DNA of 64,000 nucleotides, taken from JAAZBV01 sp964499695 (GTDB taxonomy: Bacteria; Desulfobacterota; DSM-4660; Desulfatiglandales; HGW-15). The notes under the pieces were generated by a model, which saw nothing but the letters and a program-made list of their open reading frames with translations, did no database searches and was not told the origin of the DNA. The position numbers and the translations under genes were made by a program. The stretch lies in assembly GCA_964499695.1 (NCBI GenBank), contig CAZCMD010000004.1, positions 7,809 to 71,808 on the forward strand. The letters are read 5' to 3'. Shown piece by piece: positions 16,149 through 24,394 of this stretch (the stretch's first letter is position 1; every line of letters begins with the position of its first letter).

Positions 16149-17648
16149 TTATGAAATCTCTTGTAGAATCCTTTCTACATCACAATATTTCTCAAAATGA
16201 TCTGCCAGACGATCATACTCACGAAACCTTGCTATTCTACTACTTCCTGATTTTTTCTCCTTAATCTTTTTCTTTCGCCTTATGTTGTTCAAAAACTCAC
16301 CCCTGAAACCTGGTGAATCAAGAACCCCGTGAAGATATGTACCTGCTATTTCTGCATCTTTGAGGTAACATCCATCATTAAAGCTCTCATATCCTGCTTC
16401 CTCTTTTAACCTTAGAAATGGCGCCCCGCTGGTATTGATAATCCTTGTTTGTCCCATATGTATTTCATATCCGGCTACAGGTTTATTATTTTTCAAACTC
16501 CTTCCTGAAACCTTTCTAACAACCTTTTCTGCCTCAAGGGTAGTTTCAACAGGAAGAAGGCCTAAACCCGATATCTCTTTTCTGCTGGATTCCACACCAT
16601 ATGGATCATATACCTTTTTACCCAGTATCTGATAACCACCGCATATACCAAGTACACATTTCCCCTTAAAAGCAAATTCCTTAATCCTCTTTTTCCAGCC
16701 AGTTCTGGAAAGCCATACCATATCCTCCATGACATTCTTAGTCCCCGGTATTATAAGGCAATCATAATCATCTGTGAGGTCGTTTTTATTCGAGAGATAG
16801 TTAACAATAACATCCTTTTCCATATTCAGTATTTCAAGGTCTGTAAAGTTGGAAATCGCCGGCAGCCTTATTACGGCAATATTGACACATTTTTTGCTGA
16901 GATGTTTTATTGGCAGCCTGTCATACTGGACAGCAACAGAATCCTCTGAGTCAATCTGTATGTCATGGAGATAGGGAACAAGTCCGAGCACAGGTTTGCC
17001 GGTCTTCTTTTCTATATACTTTATACCATCAGTAAAAAGGGTGGGATCACCCCGGAACTTATTGATGATAAACCCTATGATCATCTTTTTTTCTTTCGGG
17101 GTCATCAGATCATATGACCCTATCAACTGTGCAAATACACCACCCCGGTCTATATCAGCCACAAGGATACAGGCTGCCCCTGCCCTCTCTGCCATAGGGA
17201 GATTCACCAGATCATTTTTTTTAAGATTCATCTCGCAGCAGCTCCCGGCTCCTTCCAGAACAACGATGTCATATTTCTCTGCCAGAATATTGTACGACTC
17301 TATAACGTTCTTTCTGAGCAATGGTTTGTATTCATGGTATTTTGCAGCGTTCATCTGGCTGAAAACCTTTCCCTGGAGCACTATCTGTGCACCCATTTCT
17401 GTTGAAGGTTTGAGAAGAACAGGATTCATATGAACTGATGGGAGAAGACCTGCTGCCTCTGCCTGGACAACCTGGGCACGCCCTATCTCACCCCCTTCAA
17501 CTGTAACATATGAGTTATTGGACATGTTCTGGGCCTTGAATGGGGCCACACTGTACCCGCGCCGTTTCAGTATCCGGCAGAATGCGGCGGTTGTTATGGA
17601 TTTACCTACATCACTGCCGGTGCCTAAGAACATTATCGATTTAGACAT
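16149..17648 (-). CDS. cobQ: Cobyric acid synthase CobQ/CbiP
   Basis: 499 residues, full length. The N-terminal ATP-binding domain has FLGTGSDVGKSITTAAFCR and PFKAQNMSNNSYVT. The class I glutamine amidotransferase domain has KCVLGICGGYQILG (nucleophile Cys) and a C-terminal GTYLHGVLD (His). It amidates cobyrinic acid a,c-diamide at four side chains. It would also re-amidate corrinoids left with free carboxylates, or act on cobyric-acid-level intermediates alongside CbiZ salvage. It lies in operon B downstream of tonB. Confidence 0.95.
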   Translation of the reverse strand: MSKSIMFLGTGSDVGKSITTAAFCRILKRRGYSVAPFKAQNMSNNSYVTVEGGEIGRAQVVQAEAAGLLPSVHMNPVLLKPSTEMGAQIVLQGKVFSQMNAAKYHEYKPLLRKNVIESYNILAEKYDIVVLEGAGSCCEMNLKKNDLVNLPMAERAGAACILVADIDRGGVFAQLIGSYDLMTPKEKKMIIGFIINKFRGDPTLFTDGIKYIEKKTGKPVLGLVPYLHDIQIDSEDSVAVQYDRLPIKHLSKKCVNIAVIRLPAISNFTDLEILNMEKDVIVNYLSNKNDLTDDYDCLIIPGTKNVMEDMVWLSRTGWKKRIKEFAFKGKCVLGICGGYQILGKKVYDPYGVESSRKEISGLGLLPVETTLEAEKVVRKVSGRSLKNNKPVAGYEIHMGQTRIINTSGAPFLRLKEEAGYESFNDGCYLKDAEIAGTYLHGVLDSPGFRGEFLNNIRRKKKIKEKKSGSSRIARFREYDRLADHFEKYCDVERILQEIS

Positions 17649-17700
17649 AAAATTTCATATCCTTCTTACTAATCAATTCTTTTCATATGCCAACTGGTTT

Positions 17701-17780
17701 ACGGTCTGAGGTATACGGTATTCGGAAAGAGTATCTTGTAATCTGTCTTACCTTAAACCGAAGACCGTAGACCGTACACC
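17701..17780. repeat. Short ACCGTA/TACGGT repeat tract
   Basis: Scattered copies of ACGGT/ACCGT (tatacggtat, gaccgtagaccgtac) fill the cobQ-tonB gap. A similar tract (aaccgtataccgtaaac) lies at 19540-19560 between exbB and btuD. They look like a low-copy degenerate intergenic repeat with no clear hairpin. Confidence 0.4.
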
Positions 17781-17781
17781 A

Positions 17782-18444
17782 TCATTTAATTTCAAACCTT
17801 ACCGGCACCTGCACCCACATATCAATCGGTGTATCACCCTGCTTCCCCGGCTCAAACAACCACTCCTTCACGGCATCAATGGCTGCATTATCAAGTATGT
17901 TGTATCCGCTTGACTCAAAGACCCATAAGTTTTCTGCCCTGCCCTCTTTGTTAACCAGCACGCTCAGGATTACTATACCCTGGTAGCCCCTTTTCCTTGC
18001 TATTTTCGGATAGGGAGGTTCAGGATTAACCTTGTATACAGGTTCGGCTTCAGTAATAATTGCGGGTGCCACTGTTTCTATTTCAGATGGCTGAGTTTCT
18101 ACCTCTTCACCTGCAGCAGACACAGAATTGGAAACGTCCTCCTGTATAGCCGTCTCTTGCTGATCCTGAGGTTCAGGGGCAACAGCCTTTTCTTCTACCT
18201 TAACAGGCGCAGGTGTTTTAATAATTTCCCTTGGTTTGATTACCTCTTTTTTATTTATCTTCTTAACGGTCTCTTTGGGTGGCAATTTCGGAGGAGCCGG
18301 TTTTTTTTTATAGGACATGGTAACAGTTATATCCTGGGGCCTTTTATCATATATTTTCTTTCCGGATAACCATGAAGGGTTCATGGTAAATATCATGGCA
18401 TGAGACATGATGGCAATAAAAGCCGCTACCATGATCCTCTTCAT
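17782..18444 (-). CDS. tonB: TonB family energy-transducing protein
   Basis: 220 residues. An N-terminal membrane anchor (about 5-22) is followed by a Pro/Lys/Glu-rich periplasm-spanning linker (about 45-135) and a TonB C-terminal domain with PPYPKIARKRGYQG and AIDAVKEWLFEPGKQGD. It carries the proton-motive force from ExbB/ExbD to TonB-dependent receptors such as the BtuB of this operon. It starts directly after the exbD stop. Confidence 0.93.
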   Translation of the reverse strand: MKRIMVAAFIAIMSHAMIFTMNPSWLSGKKIYDKRPQDITVTMSYKKKPAPPKLPPKETVKKINKKEVIKPREIIKTPAPVKVEEKAVAPEPQDQQETAIQEDVSNSVSAAGEEVETQPSEIETVAPAIITEAEPVYKVNPEPPYPKIARKRGYQGIVILSVLVNKEGRAENLWVFESSGYNILDNAAIDAVKEWLFEPGKQGDTPIDMWVQVPVRFEIK

Positions 18445-18852
18445 CTACTTTTCAGCCTCTGCCTGAAGGGATATCCTTGTAAGTCCTGCCAGCTTTATCT
18501 TATCCAGGACATTGAAAAGTTCCTGATAAGGGATCTTTTTATCAGCAAAAAGAAGTACTCCAGGGTCTTTTTTATCATGGGTCATCACAAAAAGGGTTTC
18601 AGTGAGTTTATCCATACTCACCACCTGTTTATCTATGTATATAAGCCCTTTTTCATCAATGGATACTGACAGGATCAACTGTTTTTCAGGATCAGCGGAT
18701 TCGGATTGTGGCAGATCCAGCTTCAAACCCCGGTGGACAGCCATTGAAAGCATCGTATATATGAAGACCACAAGAAGCAGAAAGACCATGTCCATAAGGG
18801 GCAGCATCTCAACACGGCTTTTCCTGTGGGTGGTAGGAAGTTTTACTTTCAT
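18445..18852 (-). CDS. exbD: ExbD/TolR biopolymer transport protein
   Basis: 135 residues with a single N-terminal membrane helix (about 18-38) preceded by RVEMLPLMDMVFLLLVVF, including the conserved membrane Asp. The rest is a periplasmic domain. Its ATG overlaps the exbB stop (ATGA). It forms the ExbB-ExbD proton channel that drives TonB. Confidence 0.93.
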   Translation of the reverse strand: MKVKLPTTHRKSRVEMLPLMDMVFLLLVVFIYTMLSMAVHRGLKLDLPQSESADPEKQLILSVSIDEKGLIYIDKQVVSMDKLTETLFVMTHDKKDPGVLLFADKKIPYQELFNVLDKIKLAGLTRISLQAEAEK

Positions 18853-19478
18853 TTCGCCTGATCCTTTTTATCATCAGCCATTACGATACGCTCATAAACT
18901 ATCTCAAAACTGGTGGCATATTTTTCTATTGTCTTGGCTGCCTTGTCTATAAGAGAATTATAATAATTATACGGGAAGACCGTACCTATGGCTATTATGA
19001 GACCCGCCACTGTCGTAATCAACGCCTCCGCTATACCGCCTGTAACAGCCTGGGGGTTTTCAACACCGAAAGAATCAAGCATGCTGAATGACTCTATAAT
19101 CCCCAGGACAGTCCCGAGTATGCCGAGCATTGGGGCAACTGTTATCATTGTGTCAAGCACACCCATAAACCTTCCCATCCTGTCTATCTCATCGGATGCA
19201 GCAGATTCCATTGCCTTGCTTAAGGAATATTCCCTGTGCAGTATTCCGCTTATCAATACCCTGATCACGTAGTTTTTTGAGCCTGCCGCCTTCAGCCTGA
19301 TATTTTCCCAGTCACCCTTTCTGGACAGGTCAAGCACCTCATCAACCAGGGCATGGTTTTTACGCATACCCACACCAATCCAGAAAATGGCACGCTCTAT
19401 TATCACCGTAAGAGAAATAATAGAACATAATAACAGCGGGTACATAACAGGCCCGCCTTTAATAAAGAAATTAAGCAT
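18849..19478 (-). CDS. exbB: ExbB/TolQ/MotA family proton channel protein
   Basis: 209 residues with three membrane segments (about 5-30, 110-135, 150-175). The family motif VAPMLGILGTVLGIIESF lies in the second segment and AEALITTVAGLIIAIG in the third. It is the first of the exbB-exbD-tonB set in operon B and powers corrinoid uptake. Confidence 0.93.
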   Translation of the reverse strand: MLNFFIKGGPVMYPLLLCSIISLTVIIERAIFWIGVGMRKNHALVDEVLDLSRKGDWENIRLKAAGSKNYVIRVLISGILHREYSLSKAMESAASDEIDRMGRFMGVLDTMITVAPMLGILGTVLGIIESFSMLDSFGVENPQAVTGGIAEALITTVAGLIIAIGTVFPYNYYNSLIDKAAKTIEKYATSFEIVYERIVMADDKKDQAK

Positions 19479-19500
19479 AACACCTCCAAATATTTAACCT

Positions 19501-19530
19501 GTAGAGACGCCTGGCCGGGCGTCTCTATAA
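19501..19530. repeat. Single REP hairpin, GTAGAGAC family
   Basis: GTAGAGACGCC, spacer, GGGCGTCTCTATAA: a hairpin of the same design as the copies at 61181-61918, lying between btuD and exbB. Confidence 0.6.
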
Positions 19531-19566
19531 CCGAAAACCTAAAACCGTATACCGTAAACCCTGTTT

Positions 19567-20343
19567 TTACCTCACACTCACCCTTGGCCTGCTTGACAAA
19601 GGATTATTATCCACAAGCACAGGGCATTCATAAACATCCTCAATATTGCCTGCTGTTATCACCTCATCAGGAGCGCCGGTCTGATAAACAGTACCCCTCT
19701 TTAAAAGGATGATCCTGTTGCAGTACTGTGAAACAAGATCAATGTCATGTGAGACAATAACCACAGCCAGCCCCTTCTCTTTACTCAGGGATGAGATAAG
19801 CCTGAACACCTCTCTTTTGAATTTCAGGTCAAGAAACGATGTCGGTTCATCCAGAAGGATTACCTTTGGTTCCTGAGCAAGTGCCCTTGCTATTAGCACC
19901 CTCTGTCTTTCACCCCCTGAAAGGTCATGTATGGAACGTTCAGCAAACTCTAATGCATGAGTAGCTTTAAGGGAATCGATCGCTATACTTAGATCGTGAT
20001 GATCTTCAAACTGCATCTGTTTCAGGTGGGGGAACCTGCCCATCATCACCACCTCAATGCATGAAAATGAAAACCTGAAATGATGCTCCTGTGCAACCAT
20101 AGCCACTTCCCTTGCCAGGGTTTTTCTGCTGAGCCTGTTATATGGGTTACCGTTGATAAATATTTCACCGCTCTGTGGTGCAAGTACCCCATCCATTACC
20201 CTCAAAAGTGTGCTTTTTCCTGACCCGTTGGGACCAAGTATCCCTATGATCTCGCCCGGATGCACATCAAGGCTTACACCTTCAAGTACCAGCTTATCCC
20301 CATATCTGAAACTTATATTATCTATTTTCAGGAGCGGCTCCAC
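19567..20343 (-). CDS. btuD: Cobalamin ABC transporter ATP-binding protein BtuD
   Basis: 258 residues with Walker A GPNGSGKSTLLR, Q-loop VAQEHHF, signature LSGGERQRVLIARALAQEP, Walker B VILLDEPTSFLD and the switch His in VIVSHDID. It is of the FecE/BtuD family that energises iron-siderophore or B12 import. Its start lies inside the end of btuC (16-base overlap). The B12 assignment rests on the operon. Confidence 0.92.
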   Translation of the reverse strand: MEPLLKIDNISFRYGDKLVLEGVSLDVHPGEIIGILGPNGSGKSTLLRVMDGVLAPQSGEIFINGNPYNRLSRKTLAREVAMVAQEHHFRFSFSCIEVVMMGRFPHLKQMQFEDHHDLSIAIDSLKATHALEFAERSIHDLSGGERQRVLIARALAQEPKVILLDEPTSFLDLKFKREVFRLISSLSKEKGLAVVIVSHDIDLVSQYCNRIILLKRGTVYQTGAPDEVITAGNIEDVYECPVLVDNNPLSSRPRVSVR

Positions 20344-21365
20344 TGACTGCCTCTTTTCCTTAAAAGTATTAAAAAGAAAGGTGCCCCCAAAAAGGCGGTT
20401 ATTACACCCACAGGGAGTTCACTCGGTGAGATGATAGTACGTGCAAGTGTATCAGCAGCTATTAGAAAGATGGCACCACCTATGGATGCAACAGGTATGA
20501 GCATCCGGTGATCAGACCGAAACGCCATACGTGCCAGGTGAGGCACAATCAGCCCCACAAAACCGATAAGCCCTGAAAAAGCAACAACAAGACCCATAAT
20601 AAGTGAGACCGAAATAAGACCTATCTTTTTTGTGAGTTCAACATTGACGCCTAAAAGAGAGGCATTTTCATCACCTGTTGTAATAATATTCAGGTCTTTT
20701 GAAAAACTGTAGATCAGGATGGCAACAAGTATGATGAATGGTGCGATAATAAAAAGCTGGGTATACTGCCCCTGGCTCAGGTCTCCATAGAGCCAGAAAA
20801 GCATTGTATGAAGACGGTCATCAGCGGATGTGGATATAAAAAACATTATTATCGCAGTAAAAAAGGCATTAACTATAACCCCTGTGAGGAGTATGGTTGA
20901 TGATTCCATGCCCATCTTCCTTGCGCCAAGTGACATTACAAGATATATGGTTAAAAGTCCGCCCATAAAGGACATAACCGGGACGCCAAGGCTGAAGCTT
21001 AAACCGAAGGTTATGGCAAGAACTGCTCCGAATGCTGAACCGCTCGACACCCCCAGGACAAAGGGGTCAGCAAGGGGATTTCTTAATATAGCCTGAAATG
21101 TGACACCGCCAAGTGAAAGTGCAAAGCCTACAAGACCTGCAAGGATTATCCGTGGAAGCCTGATCTTGAAGATAATAAGCCTGACAGAATCGTCCTGAGA
21201 TACAGTCCCTGTAATGAGACCAATTACCTGTTTCAAAGACACATCAGCAGTACCCAGTACCAGTGAAAGAACAATCACCACAACCAGAACAATGCACATT
21301 ATTACAGTTACAGTAATAACCTTTCCCGGTGTCAGCATGCCTTTTATTTTGATTTCTTTGTTCAT
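20328..21365 (-). CDS. btuC: Cobalamin ABC transporter permease BtuC
   Basis: 345 residues from the ATG at 21365; an in-frame TTG 36 bases upstream lies in an inverted repeat and is less likely. About ten membrane helices of the FecCD/BtuC family are seen, with RLPRIILAGLVGFALSLGG, NPLADPFVLGVSSGSAFGA and the coupling region GLIVPHLARM. It forms the import channel with BtuD and receives corrinoid from BtuF. Confidence 0.92.
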   Translation of the reverse strand: MNKEIKIKGMLTPGKVITVTVIMCIVLVVVIVLSLVLGTADVSLKQVIGLITGTVSQDDSVRLIIFKIRLPRIILAGLVGFALSLGGVTFQAILRNPLADPFVLGVSSGSAFGAVLAITFGLSFSLGVPVMSFMGGLLTIYLVMSLGARKMGMESSTILLTGVIVNAFFTAIIMFFISTSADDRLHTMLFWLYGDLSQGQYTQLFIIAPFIILVAILIYSFSKDLNIITTGDENASLLGVNVELTKKIGLISVSLIMGLVVAFSGLIGFVGLIVPHLARMAFRSDHRMLIPVASIGGAIFLIAADTLARTIISPSELPVGVITAFLGAPFFLILLRKRGSQWSRS

Positions 21366-21388
21366 AAATATTTCATTCAAGGTTACAG

Positions 21389-21446
21389 ATTCAAGATTCA
21401 AGATTAATTTTTCTTAATTTTGAATTTTCAATCTTGAATCTTGAAT
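21389..21446. repeat. 17-base perfect inverted repeat at the btuF/btuC junction
   Basis: ATTCAAGATTCAAGATT (21389-21405) is matched by its reverse complement at 21430-21446 with a 24-base loop. The loop contains the btuF stop, and the right arm encodes the last residues of BtuF (IQDSRLKIQ). Each arm is itself a tandem of TTCAAGA. Confidence 0.8.
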
Positions 21447-22352
21447 TTCTTTTTTATTGATACTCTCCCACTCCACTTCCGGGTGTATCATCCTTGCCAT
21501 ATCCTCTATGCCATCAATGATCCTTGGTGATGGTCTGTCTATAAGGTCAGAGTCAATAAGGTAAACCCTTCCCTCTTTTGCAGCAGGTATTGATTTCAAT
21601 TTCAGCCATTCCTGCCTTGCCTTTTCAAACTCGCCGCTCCTGTCCATGGAGGATATAATAAGCACCTGCGGTTTACGCTTGAACAGCTCCTCTATGCTGA
21701 TCCGCGGATAGCTGATAGTTGAATCGGCTGTCATATTGATGCCGCCTGCTATTGAGATAATATCATGGTGAAAGGTATTTTTATTAACACTCATTATAGG
21801 GTGCAGATTTATCTGTAAAAAGACAAGTGGTTTTTCCTTTCCTTTTATAGCTTCCCTGATCCTCTCAAGTCTCTGTGCCAGACCGTCTGCAAGCTGATCT
21901 GCCTTATCCTCAACACCGCAGAGACGCCCCACGATGCGAATCGTCTCAATGACCTCGACAATATTCCTCGGGTTGACAATATATGTAGGAATCTTTGCCT
22001 GTTCGAGAAGATCAACAATACCCGGGTTATTACCATCTTTTGTACCGATCACAAGATCAGGGTTAAGGATTATTATCTTCTCGATATTCAGATCATGATA
22101 ACCCCCTACCTGGGGTTTATTGAGTGCTTCAGGCGGATAATAGCTGTATGTTGTTACACCTGCAACCCTGTCACCCAGTCCCAGATAATAGAGTATCTCT
22201 GTAAGGCTGGGGGCAAGCGGTATAATGCGTACAGGGTTATGTTCAATGACAACCTCCCTGTCCACAGCATCCTTAAAGGTTCTGCTATATGAGGGGGCAG
22301 TTGATCCGGCAAAACAAAATAAAAATGTAATTATGATAATTAAATATTTCAT
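21414..22352 (-). CDS. btuF: Periplasmic cobalamin-binding protein BtuF
   Basis: 312 residues with a signal peptide (about 1-22) and a helical-backbone metal-receptor fold: VRIIPLAPSLTEILYYLGLGDRVAGVTTYSYYP, with repeated motifs in the N and C lobes. It delivers corrinoid from the outer-membrane receptor to BtuCD. Its ATG overlaps the stop of the CbiZ fusion (ATGA). The extreme C-terminus is encoded by an inverted repeat and is probably not part of the fold. Confidence 0.9.
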   Translation of the reverse strand: MKYLIIIITFLFCFAGSTAPSYSRTFKDAVDREVVIEHNPVRIIPLAPSLTEILYYLGLGDRVAGVTTYSYYPPEALNKPQVGGYHDLNIEKIIILNPDLVIGTKDGNNPGIVDLLEQAKIPTYIVNPRNIVEVIETIRIVGRLCGVEDKADQLADGLAQRLERIREAIKGKEKPLVFLQINLHPIMSVNKNTFHHDIISIAGGINMTADSTISYPRISIEELFKRKPQVLIISSMDRSGEFEKARQEWLKLKSIPAAKEGRVYLIDSDLIDRPSPRIIDGIEDMARMIHPEVEWESINKKEIQDSRLKIQN

Positions 22353-24394
22353 TTAGCTGTTGATCCCTTATTACATATACCGGTTAAGAGGGCATTAAGT
22401 GCCATCCTGATAGTAACGGGGATATTTTTATCCGATATATATTTTTTTATATCCGGTAATTCTGCGCCGCATATTTCCTCTGCTGTTTCCAGAGACCATT
22501 TTTTAAACCGGGTCAGATCCTTTATAAGGCCAGCTTCATAATCATCACTTATACTGAATGAAGAGGCAATAAAGGCCGCATATTCGGGTTCAAGCAGTAA
22601 TCTCTCCAGCCTGCTTGCGAGTTCTCTTTTTTCAATCCCGTAATTCTCAGCATCAGAAAAGAGTTCAACACCTATATTGATTCTTCTGTCTCTCAGCCTC
22701 TCAAATATATCACGCCCTGTTGTTATCCCATTCTGCCTGTATACAGCCTCTTTAACCCCTTTATAAACCGTCTTTGCTATGAGTTCACCAAGTTTTGTAT
22801 GCCCGCCTGTTGTATCCAGGCTCTTTTCACCTGAACCCTGAACAACTATGATATTATCTGTCCCTGTACCTGTTGCCTGAAATCCAGGGCTGTAACTGCT
22901 CCTTATATCCAGGTCCTGAAGTGCAGCACTTTTTGCCTCTGTAGCAGTTATTATCACGCCTGCCATTGCCCTTTCTGTCAGTTTCATGTTGGGAAGCAGC
23001 AATATGTTGATTGTTCCAGGCTCATAATACCCGCCTTCATCCACTGACATCCTCATTGCATTGGATTTAACGCCTGCGGTAATAACAGCATACATCGACA
23101 TCTCTTTATATGTTTCTTTTATGACAGCAGCGTTATCCACATCAGCGCCGGTCAAAAGAAAGCTGGTTTCAGCCTCTGATTTACCGAGCACCCTTAAGAC
23201 CTTTTCCCTCATGCCTTTAAGACCGTCATTATCAGCAACACTCCAGCATGAAAGCGGTGCATAGTGATTTCCGATCGTTTTTATGTTCTCCCTTACACCT
23301 TCAAGTGTAGAGAGTACATTTATAGGCGTCTTGAATTCAATAATCAATGTTTTATTAGTAAAATCATATAGATTACTTGTATCAACCCTGAAATTATTCA
23401 CATAGTCCAGGTCAATATCTAATTTTTTTGAACTGATAATCCGTTCCGGAAGGATAAAATTTTCTTTCTTTGCATATTCCTCCCTGTAAATATCCGCTGA
23501 AAGCCATTCTATAAAATGGCTTATATTTGTTGATACACGGCATACAAGATCAGATGGATAATAACGTACATTATAATTTTTAATTGCATCCACATCTTTT
23601 AATTCAGGGTCTGATAGTATCTTACTTATTAATCCCCTCTCATTATCGCTTCCATATATTAAATGAGGATTAAAGTTTATTAACTCCTTTTTATCAATTG
23701 GTATAGCATCACCCTTTCTGCCGCTAGTTAGCGGAATACCTCCAGCTATGGTGATATACTCACTCTGGATTGAATCATCACCATGTACCATGAGGGTTTT
23801 ATTGCCAATGATACACAATACCCTCTTTCTTTTGTCTTGATAGATACGCTGAGTTTTCTTTTTGAAGGTCTCAATATGCCTTTTATTTTCATTGATTATG
23901 GTTTCAGCCTCATTTTCCCTGCTGAAGATCTCACCAATAAGCTTTATTTGCCTGAAGCTCTCTTCAATACTCCCAGCATCAAGATTGATAAGTTTGATAC
24001 TGCTTTTATCAAACCTTTCTAAAACACCCTTTTGAATACCACTGTAAAAAACCACATCAGGGTTCAGCGAAGCTACATATTCAAGATCAGGATTGAGAAC
24101 AGTGCCAGCTGTTTCTTTCATAGATGTTTCTGAAGGATAAATATTCGGAATGGTTACAGCCTTGAGTTTATACCCTGCTCCAATCCTGCAAATTATCTCA
24201 GTAATGGAAGGGTCAAGGGAAACAACTGATACTGGGGCTTTAGAAATAGAAATATCCCGGCCACTGCTATCCCTGAAATTTACGGGATAGCAGTAACCTG
24301 TCTTAAGGGAGGCAGTAATTACGAACAGAATAATTGCCAGGCAAGCAATATATTTCCGTTGTACCGGGATATATAAAACCTTTTTAGTATTCAT
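22349..24394 (-). CDS. Exported BtuF-like / CbiZ (adenosylcobinamide amidohydrolase) fusion
   Basis: 681 residues. A signal-anchor or signal peptide (about 14-35) is followed by a BtuF-like binding domain (about 38-320: SVVSLDPSITEIICRIGAG, YVASLNPDVVFYSG). A CbiZ domain spans about 370-580 (AVITAGVKSNAMR, GTINILLLPNMKLTERAMAG, ITATEAKSAALQDLDI, ATGTGTDNI, GGHTKLGELIAKTVYKGVKEAV), then a helical tail of about 95 residues. CbiZ cuts the nucleotide-loop side chain from adenosylcobinamide or cobamides to give cobyric acid, allowing the lower ligand to be replaced. Known CbiZ enzymes work in the cytoplasm; here the export signal and binding domain suggest periplasmic action. It overlaps the end of btuB by 11 bases. 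Confidence 0.88.
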   Translation of the reverse strand: MNTKKVLYIPVQRKYIACLAIILFVITASLKTGYCYPVNFRDSSGRDISISKAPVSVVSLDPSITEIICRIGAGYKLKAVTIPNIYPSETSMKETAGTVLNPDLEYVASLNPDVVFYSGIQKGVLERFDKSSIKLINLDAGSIEESFRQIKLIGEIFSRENEAETIINENKRHIETFKKKTQRIYQDKRKRVLCIIGNKTLMVHGDDSIQSEYITIAGGIPLTSGRKGDAIPIDKKELINFNPHLIYGSDNERGLISKILSDPELKDVDAIKNYNVRYYPSDLVCRVSTNISHFIEWLSADIYREEYAKKENFILPERIISSKKLDIDLDYVNNFRVDTSNLYDFTNKTLIIEFKTPINVLSTLEGVRENIKTIGNHYAPLSCWSVADNDGLKGMREKVLRVLGKSEAETSFLLTGADVDNAAVIKETYKEMSMYAVITAGVKSNAMRMSVDEGGYYEPGTINILLLPNMKLTERAMAGVIITATEAKSAALQDLDIRSSYSPGFQATGTGTDNIIVVQGSGEKSLDTTGGHTKLGELIAKTVYKGVKEAVYRQNGITTGRDIFERLRDRRINIGVELFSDAENYGIEKRELASRLERLLLEPEYAAFIASSFSISDDYEAGLIKDLTRFKKWSLETAEEICGAELPDIKKYISDKNIPVTIRMALNALLTGICNKGSTAK

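Noticed and set aside
16996..17433. 145-codon plus-strand frame opposite cobQ
   Set aside because: It is antisense to conserved cobQ sequence, with no independent support.
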